Shown here in pieces: positions 1 through 10,560 of a stretch of 64,000 nt of DNA (position 1 is its first letter; every line of letters starts with the position of its first letter). Origin of the DNA: Mesostigma viride (taxonomy: Eukaryota; Streptophyta; Mesostigmatophyceae; Mesostigmatales; Mesostigmataceae); NCBI GenBank assembly GCA_009746045.1, contig RPFO01000348.1:1179801-1243800 (forward strand). The letters run 5' to 3'. The position numbers and the translations under genes were made by a program. The notes under the pieces are model-generated. The model was given only the letters and a program-made list of their open reading frames with translations. It searched no databases and was not told the DNA's origin.

Positions 1-4
1 CCCC

Positions 5-66
5 GATTAATTAATTAATTAATTAATTAATTAATTAATTAATTAATTAATTAATTAATTAATTAA
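5..66. repeat. (TTAA)n simple repeat
   Basis: Uninterrupted TTAA tetranucleotide tract. The same tract precedes almost every copy of the hairpin-headed dispersed repeat in this window and abuts both ends of the integrated virus, so it may be an insertion target or part of the repeat unit. Confidence 0.95.
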
Positions 67-300
67 ACACGTGCTCCCGTTGGGGAGTCACGGAGCACCG
101 AAGTGCTTTTAATCCCTGTGTGTGCACAACAGGAGAAAGGGCAGAGACCCCCAGTCTCCTTCATGCCTAAGGCATGCCACAGCTGCATTCGGGAACGCTA
201 GCTAAACGGACACGCTAACGATCCGGCAATAGTGTGGGTGCAATAAGACCCATGTGAGCATGGCATAACACTAGGAGCGTGGGCAAGTAATCTCATCATA
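67..300. repeat. Hairpin-headed dispersed repeat, copy A
   Basis: Begins with perfect inverted arms GTGCTCC and GGAGCAC around a short loop that holds its own small CTCCC/GGGAG hairpin. A body of roughly 200 bp follows, including a pyrimidine-rich stretch and a TGCAATAAGACCCATG end. Closely similar copies start near 1,058 and 3,695. Shorter copies carrying only the hairpin head occur near 30,256, 31,000 and 31,374. No protein is encoded. It is probably a non-autonomous mobile repeat; the family is not recognised. Confidence 0.8.
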
Positions 301-350
301 GCCAGGACGTAGCATGGCTGTACTAGGACTATACCCCGATTTCTGATTCT

Positions 351-386
351 CCCGATTTCTGGCCTGCGCTGGTTGTCTCCTTGATA
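351..386. repeat. Left arm of an inverted repeat enclosing two GATG arrays
   Basis: This stretch is the reverse complement, with about one mismatch, of 2,521-2,559. The two arms enclose both GATG arrays, one copy of the dispersed repeat and a retroelement fragment, so the interval of about 2.2 kb may have moved or been duplicated as a unit. Confidence 0.7.
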
Positions 387-397
387 CCCCGATCAAT

Positions 398-1034
398 GGA
401 TGGATGGATGGATGGATGGATGGATGGATGGATGGATGGATGGATGGATGGATGGATGGATGGATGGATGGATGGATGGATGGATGGATGGATGGATGGA
501 TGGATGGATGGATGGATGGATGGATGGATGGATGGATGGATGGATGGATGGATGGATGGATGGATGGATGGATGGATGGATGGATGGATGGATGGATGGA
601 TGGATGGATGGATGGATGGATGGATGGATGGATGGATGGATGGATGGATGGATGGATGGATGGATGGATGGATGGATGGATGGATGGATGGATGGATGGA
701 TGGATGGATGGATGGATGGATGGATGGATGGATGGATGGATGGATGGATGGATGGATGGATGGATGGATGGATGGATGGATGGATGGATGGATGGATGGA
801 TGGATGGATGGATGGATGGATGGATGGATGGATGGATGGATGGATGGATGGATGGATGGATGGATGGATGGATGGATGGATGGATGGATGGATGGATGGA
901 TGGATGGATGGATGGATGGATGGATGGATGGATGGATGGATGGATGGATGGATGGATGGATGGATGGATGGATGGATGGATGGACGGGATGGATGGATGG
1001 ATGGATGGATGGATGGATGGATGGATGGATGGAT
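398..1034. repeat. GATG tetranucleotide array 1
   Basis: About 640 bp of near-perfect GATG repeats, broken once by a GGACGGGATGG variant near 983. It ends directly in (TTAA)n and the next dispersed repeat. All three forward frames are open because the unit has four bases and no stop codons, so the apparent Met-Asp-Gly-Trp proteins are artefacts of the repeat. Confidence 0.97.
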
Positions 1035-1290
1035 TAATTAATTAATTAATTAAACTCGTGCTCCCGTTGGGGAGTCACGGAGCACCGAAGTGCTTTTAAT
1101 CCCTGTGTGTGCACTACAGGAGAAAGGGCAGAGACCCCCAGTCTCCTTCATGCCAAAGGCATGCCACAGCTGCAATCGGGCGCGGCTAGCTAAAAGGACA
1201 AGCTAACGATCCGGCAAACTGTGGGTGCAATAAGACCCATGTGAGCATATCATAGCAAGGAGCGTGGGCAAGTAATCTGAACATAGCCAG
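1035..1290. repeat. (TTAA)n plus hairpin-headed dispersed repeat, copy B
   Basis: Same order as copy A: TTAA tract, GTGCTCC/GGAGCAC hairpin from about 1,058, then the conserved body. It differs from copy A by scattered substitutions and short gaps. The sequence from 1,291 to 1,449 has no recognisable gene. Confidence 0.8.
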
Positions 1291-1449
1291 GGCGTAGCAT
1301 GTACTAGGACTAGGCTAAGGCTATGGCTGCTGGTTGTGTACCGTGCGTTGGCGGCACGTGACTAGGGGGGTTGGCACAGCTAGGCAACAGTCTAGGCATG
1401 GCTGCCTTAGCGGCAGTGACGCCAATGGTTACAAGCTAGGGCTATTATT

Positions 1450-1758
1450 CTAGCCCGCTGGGGGCGTCCACATCTTGTGGTTGATCATCAGGTCCCCGCC
1501 CCTCCAGTACACCTTGGGCTTCTGGGGGTCCTGCTTATGGCGGAGGTATTCCGGCCACAGGTCGCGTCGCTGCTGTTGCTGAGCGGGGGTGAGGTCGTCA
1601 TCCAGCGTCCAGGTGAGGTCGTGCAACCGCTTGCGACGAGAGAGGAACCGCTGCTTATCCTCAGGGGAGGGGAAGGTGAGTAGGACTGGTGGGGGAGCCG
1701 CCTTGTCCCGTGAGTGGGGAAGGCGGTGGCACCCACGCAGTTCTACCTCACCTACCAT
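1450..1758 (-). pseudogene. LINE ORF1-like fragment (102 aa)
   Basis: The open frame reads directly into the neighbouring GATG array. It contains the segment [20 protein letters not shown], then an acidic [15 protein letters not shown] stretch and a final basic/aromatic region. The order (hydrophobic strand, DK-x-x-hydrophobic, basic helix, DLT-x-x-Q-x-x-R-x-x-L) resembles the RRM and C-terminal part of L1-type ORF1 proteins, which bind the retrotransposon RNA. That is a family-pattern judgement from reading, not a search. The N-terminal part is missing or lies within the array, so this is probably a remnant. Confidence 0.4.
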
Positions 1759-1823
1759 GATGGATGGATGGATGGATGGATGGATGGATGGATGGATGGA
1801 TGGATGGATGGATGGATGGATGG

Positions 1824-1859
<36 letters not shown>

Positions 1860-2522
1860 ATGGATGGATGGATGGATGGATGGATGGATGGATGGATGGA
1901 TGGATGGATGGATGGATGGATGGATGGATGGATGGATGGATGGATGGATGGATGGATGGATGGATGGATGGATGGATGGATGGATGGATGGATGGATGGA
2001 TGGATGGATGGATGGATGGATGGATGGATGGATGGATGGATGGATGGATGGATGGATGGATGGATGGATGGATGGATGGATGGATGGATGGATGGATGGA
2101 TGGATGGATGGATGGATGGATGGATGGATGGATGGATGGATGGATGGATGGATGGATGGATGGACGGGATGGATGGATGGATGGATGGATGGATGGATGG
2201 ATGGATGGATGGATGGATGGATGGATGGATGGATGGATGGATGGATGGATGGATGGATGGATGGATGGATGGATGGATGGATGGATGGATGGATGGATGG
2301 ATGGATGGATGGATGGATGGATGGATGGATGGATGGATGGATGGATGGATGGATGGATGGATGGATGGATGGATGGATGGATGGATGGATGGATGGATGG
2401 ATGGATGGATGGATGGATGGATGGATGGATGGATGGATGGATGGATGGATGGATGGATGGATGGATGGATGGATGGATGGATGGATGGATGGATGGATGG
2501 ATGGATGGATGGATGGATGGAT
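1759..2522. repeat. GATG tetranucleotide array 2
   Basis: About 760 bp of GATG units with two variants: GGACGG near 1,829 and GGACGGGATGG near 2,162. The second variant is identical to the one in array 1, which suggests one array was copied from the other. Confidence 0.97.
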
Positions 2523-2559
2523 ATCAAAGAGACAACCAGCGCAGGCCAGAAATCGGGAG
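2521..2559. repeat. Right arm of the inverted repeat enclosing the GATG arrays
   Basis: Reverse complement of 351-386 with about one mismatch. It sits immediately next to the end of array 2. Confidence 0.7.
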
Positions 2560-2566
2560 AATCCGG

Positions 2567-3340
2567 ACCATGGTAGCTCGAGCCTGCCGTTATCTTTTCC
2601 GCGTTTTCGAGTCGTTCAGGATGATGAAGATGAATGGTGATGGAAATGTGTATCCTTGTGCATTGAAATTATGGCTGGCTTACGTGTGGAGCGACTAGAT
2701 GACCTAGACGGTGGGGCCGGAAACAGCATGCTTGATCAGGGCGTGTGTTTCTAGCCTAACTGGCCGGGAGTGTCTAGTGGTGAGCACCATTGCTGCGATC
2801 GCTCTCCCACCATTTACGAGGAAATACCCGCAAATGGAAAACCACTGAAAAGGTCTAGCTAGTCAGTCATCACGTTAGCCATGCCATGATTCCAAACGTC
2901 CAAGAACTGCACACGGTGCAAAGACAAAAAGCCAGAGGACAGCACTTTCAAATGTGCGGCGGGAACCAAAAACCCGCGGATGCCAGAAAACATCATGTTG
3001 CGGCAGCGACGCGACGATGTGGACAACGAATCCAGTGCCAAGCTCGGAACGGCCGCAAAGGAGATCTGGCATCACAGGGTTCAGATGTGCGGAGATACTA
3101 TGCGATCCAGCCGGTCCACGACCTGTTTGTAGAGCTTGTGCCAAGGGGCAGCACCGAACAGATGTGGGTGACGTTGCAAAAAACATCGGACTTGACGGAG
3201 CATAATGGCTCGGTCATAGTCTTTGACCAATAAACGCTGCAAGAGTTCAACAAGAGTCGTGATGAAATCAACACGATAAGAACAAAGACGGGAAAAACGA
3301 TGTAACTGAGAAAGAACAACACCATATTTTGCTGTGTGGG
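2567..3340. other. Host intergenic sequence, no gene recognised
   Basis: Several short overlapping open frames occur on both strands (up to about 115 codons), but none shows a recognisable motif and they are shadows of one another. No RNA gene was seen. Confidence 0.5.
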
Positions 3341-3348
3341 AAAGGATG

Positions 3349-3667
3349 GATGGATATTCTGATCAGGATGGATATGGATGGATGGATGGATGGATGGATG
3401 GATGGATGGATGGATGGATGGATGGATGGATGGATGGATGGATGGATGGATGGATGGATGGATGGATGGATGGATGGATGGATGGATGGATGGATGGATG
3501 GATGGATGGATGGATGGATGGATGGATGGATGGATGGATGGATGGATGGATGGATGGATGGATGGATGGATGGATGGATGGATGGATGGATGGATGGATG
3601 GATGGATGGATGGATGGATGGATGGATGGATGGATGGATGGATGGATGGATGGATGGATGGATGGAT
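3349..3667. repeat. GATG tetranucleotide array 3
   Basis: About 300 bp of perfect GATG units from about 3,378, preceded by a few imperfect units. It ends in (TTAA)n followed by the hairpin repeat, the same junction as array 1. Confidence 0.95.
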
Positions 3668-3910
3668 TAATTAATTAATTAATTAATTAAACTCGTGCTC
3701 CCGTTGGGGAGTCACGGAGCACCGAAGTGCTTTTAATCCCTGTGTGTGCACTACAGGAGAAAGGGCAGAGACCCCCAGTCTCCTTCATGCCAAAGGCATG
3801 CCACAGCTGCAATCGGGCGCGGCTAGCTAAAAGGACAGGCTAACGATCCGGCAAACTGTGGGTGCAATAAGACCCATGATGGATGGATGGATGGATGGAT
3901 GGATGGATGT
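3668..3910. repeat. (TTAA)n plus hairpin-headed repeat, copy C, ending in GATG units
   Basis: TTAA tract, hairpin from about 3,695 and the conserved body. It is cut short at the GACCCATG end, where eight GATG units (3,877-3,909) continue. This suggests the GATG arrays grow from the GACCCATG(A/G) terminus of the repeat. Confidence 0.75.
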
Positions 3911-4250
3911 CAGGCTTGTCTTACATCATGCAGTGGAACTTTGGTGCTGGAGGGTTAATTGTGGCCCGGTCTAGTTTAGCTTCAGTGCTCTCATGTCGGC
4001 CTTCATTTGTAATTATTTGAATGCATGCCCATTGGGCCATGCATAGTGTATATTTTTTATGCATGCACGCCCATTATGTATCGCTGGGCCCATCCCATCA
4101 ATGCTTGTTTATTGCCAGGTCTGGTGTAAGTAAGTTAGTACTTGCGTGTCATGCGCATGGGCATGTTTAGAGTACTATGCTAATCTCTTTAGAAACATAA
4201 TTACACGGAAGTTACAAATCTCATCTGCATCATGCCCCAAGACAAGTGCT
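3911..4250. other. Host intergenic sequence, AT-rich, no gene seen
   Basis: Contains repeated ATGCATGCCCATT-like words but no open frame worth calling and no RNA gene. Confidence 0.5.
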
Positions 4251-4264
4251 ACATCAAAGAATCA

Positions 4265-4613
4265 AATAAAATTATAACATGCCTCCGTTGGGAGATCATG
4301 CAGCACATGCCATATTCCTTGCTGATCTGGGTAGAGGTGGGTCAAGCCGCGACATCGAAATAAGCTAATCTAAGCTATCTAGTCTACAAAATACTAACTA
4401 CACTTCTCCCCAAAGCGCCCCTTCCGCTTTGGGGGAGGGGGCTTACCCACATGGGCTGGCGTGTGAGCCGGGACATTGGTCTTCCACCTCTTCTTGTTCT
4501 GCATAGGAACAGAGAGCGAAGAAATGCGGTGTGGGCACCCCTTCTCGTGGTAATGCGTTACATGTACTCCCCACCGGGCTTTGCTCTTCATGGGTTCATA
4601 AAGACAACAATTA
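4265..4613 (-). repeat. Dispersed element with conserved short ORF (65 codons)
   Basis: Starts with AAATTATAACATGCCTCCGT, the same end sequence as the inverted-repeat module at 30,301-30,866. It carries a minus-strand ORF (4,394-4,591) that shares a Met-Gln-x-Lys-x-Arg-Trp-Lys core and a following VGKPPPP tail with the ORF at 30,408-30,737. Function is unknown. The shared frame between diverged copies suggests it descends from a coding sequence, probably a mobile-element protein. Confidence 0.55.
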
Positions 4614-5440
4614 TTCAGTAAGAATTCAATAAATTAGGAACATATATCCGTTGGGAGTCACTGTTACACATATACCTGAAAAGGGGCATATGATTTTAAA
4701 TACATTCTGAGCTACAACCTGCACGTGCATGGGTTTAGTTAACTGGCACCTATACTAGAGGCCTGACATGGGGTGGAGCTTCAGTGCTTCCCCGCCTTCT
4801 CCTTCTCCCACACTGGGTGCTCCGCGTCCTTCTTCTCCGGCCCTGCCCATGGGTGCACCGGCCCCGCCTCCTCCTTCTCCTCACGGTACGATTCGCGCTC
4901 CACGCATGGCTGCAGCATCAGTTAGCACGGGCAAGACATAGCAGTAACCGCGCTATGGCTGTTCTAGCACCAGCCTAGCAGACTGCCATGATCACTCAGC
5001 AAACCCACGACAGCTAAACCCTTGGCTGTCACAACCAGTCCATGCATCATTAAGTATGGGTACAGGGAAAGCTTCCCGCATATCCATGGCCATATGGATG
5101 GCAGCAACACAACGACTTGCCCCCTAGCCCCCCGTGCAAACACAAAAACGTGGGTCGTGGCTTCCACGCCCCATCCGCCATGCATGACAGCGCGTACCTT
5201 ACTCGCATTCACACCGGGCTGCATCCCAGCGCCGTTGCTGTCCCCATGTGACACGTCGGCTGATTAAGCAGATACACAGCAGAGTCTGATGTAAACCGCT
5301 AAACCCCAAACCCATGCAGACCACAGTCAAGGACGCGTGCATGTCAAGCCATGCCAATCGTGAACCGTACAGCAATTTACTTTTCAAGCCTGAAGAGGTG
5401 GATAGCAGATAGTAGCCTGGAAGAGGTTACAGGGGCACAT
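4614..5440. other. Host intergenic sequence, no gene recognised
   Basis: Short overlapping open frames of 60-96 codons on both strands without motifs. The region is moderately pyrimidine-rich. Nothing further is supported. Confidence 0.45.
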
Positions 5441-5530
5441 GTCCATTAGCGAGCGGAACAACACAGCTCCCACCCTACAAGCGTACCGCACAATGTCCTC
5501 CTGCAATTGTCTGCCGATCTCCCAATCCCG

Positions 5531-5624
5531 CAGACATCTCCACTGCTCTCATGGCGATTGCAAATGCTTCATGCCGCAGACATCTCCACTGCTCTCATGG
5601 CGATTGCAAATGCTTGATGCCGCA
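5531..5624. repeat. 46-bp direct tandem duplication
   Basis: The block beginning CAGACATCTCCACTGCTCTC at 5,531 is repeated from 5,577, with one base difference near the unit end (TTCATGC versus TTGATGC). Confidence 0.9.
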
Positions 5625-5631
5625 CCTCTGC

Positions 5632-6393
5632 TTACAGCAGAAAAGCTTCCTCCGGGCGAGGCACCTGACTGGAACCAACACCCATTCTTTGGCTTGACAA
5701 CGTGGCCATGACAGCATCGTGAATCTGCTTCGCCAACGCCCACACATCAGGACCCGCGCCCTGCACCGCCATGGCCACAGGCTGCACCGCTGCAATCGAT
5801 GCAGCATTCACTGCCTGCGCCGCACCATGTACTGCATGCACGAAAGCCAATGCTGGCTCGGTTATCATGGTCTTGCCCGATTCCTGCTGCTTCTTATTCT
5901 TCGATGCGGTCATGCGCACTTTATACCCCTTCCTCTCCAAGCACGCCTTCAGCACCTGGTTCGTGCGGTGCTGAATATGCTTCTGAAGGCGCGCCTTCTA
6001 AACACGAAATGTTGGCAATGTATGATTCCCAAACAGCATGATAGGCACATAATCAGTCCCATTAATTGCTTTGCGGCAGTCAATGCACCAGAAGTCCAGA
6101 ACACCTGTTGAAAAAAGAAGGTTATGCACGCTAGCGATTACCCGCGGCAAGAAGCAATCAACACACCTCGCTAACAACTGCAACCACAATGTAATTCATG
6201 ACGGGCCACTCACCGCTAGCCTGCTCTCCTGCTTCAATGTCTCCCCATTCTCAAGGCCTCCATCGTAAACCTCTCCGTCTTCACCATCGTCATCGTCTTC
6301 CTCTTCCTCCACTCCGACGTATCCGTGCTTCCTTTTCCTAAGATACCTAGGGTTGTTCAAGTCGTATGTGCGGCGTTGGCACACTTCCAACAA
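5632..6393 (-). CDS. Candidate two-exon host gene with BED-like zinc-finger segment (broken)
   Basis: The upstream exon (6,393-6,214) encodes a basic stretch then a strongly acidic EEEEDDDDGEDGE run. It ends at a consensus donor GCG|GTGAGT. A polypyrimidine TTTTTTCAACAG acceptor ends the 109-bp intron at 6,105. The downstream exon (6,104-5,632) encodes FWCIDC followed after about 40 residues by LQKHIQHRTNQ, a Cys-x2-Cys...His-x2-His arrangement like BED-type zinc fingers of plant transposases and DNA-binding proteins. A long alanine-rich tail follows. A TAG interrupts the finger near 5,998, and the exon phases do not join cleanly, so the gene is decayed or carries assembly errors. The splice sites are visible; the family is inference. 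Confidence 0.35.
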
Positions 6394-6409
6394 AATTTTG
6401 GCCGCCTCT

Positions 6410-7030
6410 ACCCATTACCATTTATTCGTACTATCATAACATATCCAGGCGTTTGAAAATTCATTCCCTCGTTCGAACTTCTACGCCTGGGCGTCCATGA
6501 CGAGGCAGTCACGACGGGACGCAGATGCACAAAAATAAAACAAGGCGACATCCCTTCAATCATTGACCAAAGAACAGAATATGCGCAGAACTTGGATTTC
6601 AACACCACGCACCCATTACCAGCGAGCACGGCTGGCCTGCAACCGCCATCATTTCATAACCAGAAGCCAGGGCCCACACTCCATCCCGTTACCTCATCTT
6701 CCACGCACGGCTTCCGCTGCTTCCCTCTGCTCTTTCGCATTCTCCGCCAGCAACCTCGCCTTCTCCTCGTCCAACAATCCACTAAGAATAAAATCCCCTC
6801 TATTGGACGCCATTCAGACGAACTTTGCTAGCGTTTTTTCACCGGCCCCAGCACACATATAAATCTATAGCCGCTTACTGACAACGGCCGACAAACGACA
6901 ACTGCTGAATAGGCGAAAAAGGCTGATAACTACATTTTTTTCCGGTGAAATGGGTGTTAGTTTATTTCCATATAACAGTTAAGGTGACCCAGGTATGCCA
7001 AAAATAGCCTGAAATGCCTAGTTTTGCCTA
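6410..7030. other. Host intergenic sequence, no gene recognised
   Basis: Only short frames without motifs. The part from 6,880 to 7,020 is AT-richer and lies just beyond the 3' end of the minus-strand retrotransposon remnant. Confidence 0.45.
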
Positions 7031-7046
7031 AATTGGGGTGCCCGCA

Positions 7047-9586
7047 TTAATAAGGCGCGCCCTGCGACCAAGGTAGCCATTGTACTGTAGATATATCGTC
7101 ATCCGGCATACGTGTAAAGACCTGGTTCATGCCCATGAGTGCATGGAAGACTTCCAGGGGGCTGGGGGTGTCATTGTTAGGGCCCGGGTCCCATACTTTG
7201 TGTTGTTCCGTCGCCAGGAGCCAGTAACGACGCATAGCCAGGTTCCAAGAGGAGATAAACCGGCGGACCACGGCACCTCTCGTGTACGCGGCACGTAACG
7301 TGAATACGGTCTCGTTGCGAACTTGCCATATGGTGTGAAGCATCGTCGTGCGTAGCCATATCCATGCCATCTGGTTGGCTGTGAGGCTCGCGTCCCGTAA
7401 TCCCGTGATGCCGAAAATAACCGTAGATAGTGTGACGGTGGTGGGGGGAGCTGTAATAGCCATCCACTTGGCCCATATACCCAGCAGCCATTGCCAAACC
7501 CCTGCGAGTTGGCAGTCCAGAAATCTGTGCTCAATTGTTTCATCTGGAAAGTTGCATAAGCACGCCGCCGCGTGGGAGTACCGGTGGTGCAATTGGGAAT
7601 TGACCCCGATGGCCCGATGCATAAGCAGGTGCTGGACGTCGGTGGCCCGTTTGTCAACCAATGGGTGATCAACTGCCAAGGTAATGTTCTTGATCCAGGT
7701 GTAGCCCGGCCACTCGGGGTGCCAGCGCAGGCGACCCGGGTGCATCCTATGATTTTTATGTAGAAGTAGCCGGTATCCCCAGTCTGCCGTGTACTCGAAA
7801 AGGCACTTCGTCATGGGGGTGCCGCCAGATGTGAGGACCCACCCAAATTCTAGCGGGTCTAGAGCAAGCGTGTCCAGTCGCCCCTTGCCAACATGTAGCC
7901 ATGTGGTGTCGCGTATCACTGTGGTGGGGTCCAAGGGTAACATGCACGCCTGTGACAGTGACCACGGGACCACTCGAATGCGGTGACATTGAAATGCTGG
8001 AATGTAGGCGTACGATGTAATCAATTTGCCGAGAAGTCCTTGACCGTCGGGTGTCTCATGGAGCAATTGTATGGTAACGCCCGTCGACGCGACCGCAACG
8101 ATGCAGCCCTTATGTATGGACGTGTCGCGATCCGGGTAATAGCTCACCCATTCCCCGACTTGTAGGGGTTTGCGTGGGGTTGTCATGAGGGTATGCCATC
8201 CTGCGGGAATTGCTTGTAGAAGGTTGTCCCAAGCTGGTCGGCTGGGCATGTTTGCGATCCACGCACTGATTTCCGTGTATGTTAGGAGGCGATATCGGTC
8301 ACCGTCAGCCGCGTATAAATCGATGATTCGCGTAACCGGCGGGTTGGCCGTCAAAAAGCCCTCATATGGGTTGCGGCCGCTTAAAACACCAAACACATTA
8401 TGCTCACTATCGCGCAGCAAATCATTGAAATATAATGGTTGGCGTGCCACCTCTTCCCGCGTGGTAGGGTGAGCAATTCTGTCCGGTTTTAGGTTCTTAT
8501 AACCTTTCCACATACGTGCCCAGTACCATGATAAGCCTTTATACGAAGTGAGCGCACATGTAAGTATTGCTGCCCCAAGTGCCATGATGTACCATTGTTG
8601 TGGGTATAGGTTGTGGCGAAAGCTTCTTGTGCCAACATACAACCAGGGTGTGCGTTTACGCCTATGAAAGCGGTTAGGATCTGTTTGGTGTACACTGACC
8701 ATAAGCGCCACTCCATATTATGTAAGCCCAAGCCTCCTTGAACCCATGGCATATTATAGGACATGTCCCGATCGATCCATCCCGGCACCGTGTGTGTTAT
8801 GATACCCTGCTGTTTCCAAACAAAATTGCTGCCGATTCGTTGGATGATCTTGGTGGTGTACTCGTTAGGTGGGTGACCTTGGCAGTAGTAGAGCACTTTG
8901 GAGAATAACATTTGGTTGGTGATGAGGACCCTGCCCCGTAGGCTGAGACGGGGAACTGCTGCCCATCTTGATGCCGCTTGGAGCATGCCTGTGAGTTTGC
9001 CACTGTGTGTTGTGTTGTCATACAAAAAGGTGGGGTGTTCAGCAAGACGTCCATCCATATTGCAACCGATAGGGCAGTTGTGTAATAGGTGGTGACCGTC
9101 TGGCTGGACCCATGTCACAGGCAGATTAGGGAGTGATAAGCGGGGGGAGGATCCTCTCCCGATGTGCAGCCCCGTGGACTTTTGCACGTTACACCGCTGT
9201 TGAGAGGCCATAGAGTATGTCGTGATATTCTCCATGATAGCATGCACATCGGTAGTGGAGGTACAGACATTAGTGGTGTCATCAACATAAGCAGTTTGGA
9301 ACAAACCTCGCGGTTTACCTTGGATGGGGAAGCCCCTGATCCTGTTGTCGCGAGCGTGCAAAAAGAACAGCCCGGCATGCGCAAGAAGAAACAGGAGCGG
9401 GGACATGCAGTCGCCTTGTGGGAGTGACCTAGAGCTAGTGCCTGTGCGTGAGAAGTGCCCGTTTAGGAGTAGGGTCCATGAGAGCGATTTAATCATACCG
9501 ATGGTGACATGCGTGAAATACGTCCGCCCAGGTGGTGATGGGAGGAGCATCGCCGGCCAGGCCAGCCGGGGCTGGCTTGGCGGCAA
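7047..9586 (-). pseudogene. Reverse transcriptase (partial) with zf-RVT domain
   Basis: A reverse transcriptase would copy retrotransposon RNA at the target site. The first part (9,586-8,489) contains SLPQGDCMSPLLF, the LINE motif with conserved QGD and SPLLF, and then AYVDDTTNVC, where the Asp pair is the polymerase active site. The second part (8,711-7,047) is in another frame; both frames encode the same stretch around 8,640, so one base is lost or gained there. Near its end is HRAIGVNSQLHHRY with CLCNFPDETIEHRFLDC, a Cys/His pattern typical of the zf-RVT domain of plant and algal LINEs. The N-terminal endonuclease and palm motifs are missing. Confidence 0.8.
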
Positions 9587-9869
9587 TGTCCTTCACCGCC
9601 TGGGCGGTGAGGCCTGCGGTGTTCTGCAGGACCTCGATAGCGATGGCGTTGTCCTTAAGACGCTGGGCGATGTCGCGGAGCTGGGCGGTGATGGCGTCAG
9701 AGGTGGGGGTGGTGGCGGTGGAGGAGGCGAGGAGGCTGGAAGTGGCGGTGGAGATGGTGGGGAGCTCAGCAGCCAGCGTGCCGCACATTGCCGCCACATC
9801 TGCGGCTAGGGGCGTCACGTGCTGTGAGATGGTTTCTTGGAGGTGGAGGAGGAAGGTGGATTCGGTCAA
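9489..9869 (-). pseudogene. LINE ORF1-like coiled-coil segment
   Basis: 126 residues, Ala/Thr-rich with heptad-like hydrophobic spacing (ISQHVTPLAADVAAM, IAQRLKDNAIAIEVLQ). It ends at PITTWADVF, where it collides with the reverse-transcriptase frame. Position and composition suit the trimerising coiled coil of an ORF1/gag-like protein, but there is no diagnostic motif. Confidence 0.4.
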
Positions 9870-9968
9870 GGGGGAGGGGGTCCAGAGGTCCGTGACAGAG
9901 CGCGCTGAAGGATGGAAAAGAGGGCGGCGAGCTGAAGACCGGGGGCGAGACCAGCGGCCGCCAGGTTC

Positions 9969-10382
9969 TCAGCATGAGGTTCTCAGTTGTCGGGGAGTAA
10001 ACCGGCCGTCAGGTCCAGTGCGAAGGCGGCAATGGCTTTGAAGGCGCTGGCACAGGTCGAAAATGGAGGCGTATGACCCATAAAACACGAGCTCCAGTAT
10101 CTTGATGGGTGGCATGTCGAAAAAGCTGGGTCTGGCATCGTCGAAGGTGGAAAATAACCCGTCAACGTCAAAGTCGCGCTCAGCTAGACCAGCTCGGTTC
10201 GGTTGGGCGGCTGCGTTTTGGCTCAGGCGAGGCTGAGGGCGAGGCAGGAAGCCCGGGAGGGTGCTGGACGACCACCAGTGCGCGACTAGTGTCATCACTG
10301 CCTGCCGGACCTGAGGGCGAAGCTGCAGCCGGAGCTGCAGACGTATTTTCATTGCCGAGCGCAGCCGCCGGCCAGGCTGCAT
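9969..10382 (-). pseudogene. LINE N-terminal ORF fragment
   Basis: 137 codons. The middle (PRPQPRLSQNAAAQPNRAGL, then an RDFDVD segment) corresponds to PEPKRRRPPAILRW followed by REVDFDI in the fragment at 31,728-31,961. The two sites also share the same upstream repeat, so both are 5' ends of one retroelement family. Function is unknown. Confidence 0.4.
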
Positions 10383-10479
10383 TGCGTCGATAAGCGTTTG
10401 CTCATCGTATGACGTATATTGCGTAATAGCTGCGGAAAATTATATCAGCATGTGCCGGCGTCTTAGAAAGACGAAGCGA

Positions 10480-10560
10480 TAGTGATATTCACAGCTGAAT
10501 TCGGTGCTCAAACGTGAAAGTTATGAGCTCCGCAGTCAGCCATGGCTACCTCGTGGCTTG
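10480..10560. repeat. Retroelement 5'-end repeat, copy 1
   Basis: GTGATATTCACAGCTGAATT followed by a block containing CAAACGTGAAAGTTATGAGC and CATGGCTACCTCGTGGCT. The block recurs at 10,965-11,052, 32,158-32,232 and 54,283-54,362. Confidence 0.75.

Larger units (their letters stand above)
7030..10560 (-). mobile_element. Non-LTR retrotransposon (LINE) remnant, internally deleted
   Basis: On the minus strand, a conserved 5' repeat (10,560-10,480) precedes an N-terminal ORF (10,382-9,969), a coiled-coil ORF1-like segment (9,869-9,489), the back half of a reverse transcriptase and a C-terminal RVT zinc-binding domain (to 7,047). The endonuclease domain and the first reverse-transcriptase motifs are absent: the ORF1-like frame runs straight into the middle of the reverse transcriptase near 9,520. 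It is therefore a deletion derivative that cannot move on its own. A related 5' fragment lies at 31,728-32,250. Confidence 0.75.

Noticed and set aside
381-1045. Long Met-Asp-Gly-Trp repeat proteins in three forward frames
   Set aside because: They are translations of the stop-free GATG microsatellite, open in all forward frames and on the reverse strand (Ser-Ile-His-Pro). No gene evidence.
1748-2527. Reverse-strand Ser-Ile-His-Pro repeat ORF
   Set aside because: Mirror of the same microsatellite.
9324-10041. Plus-strand ORFs rich in Gly and Ala opposite the LINE ORF1-like segment
   Set aside because: Antisense shadows of the GC-rich coiled-coil region; no motifs.
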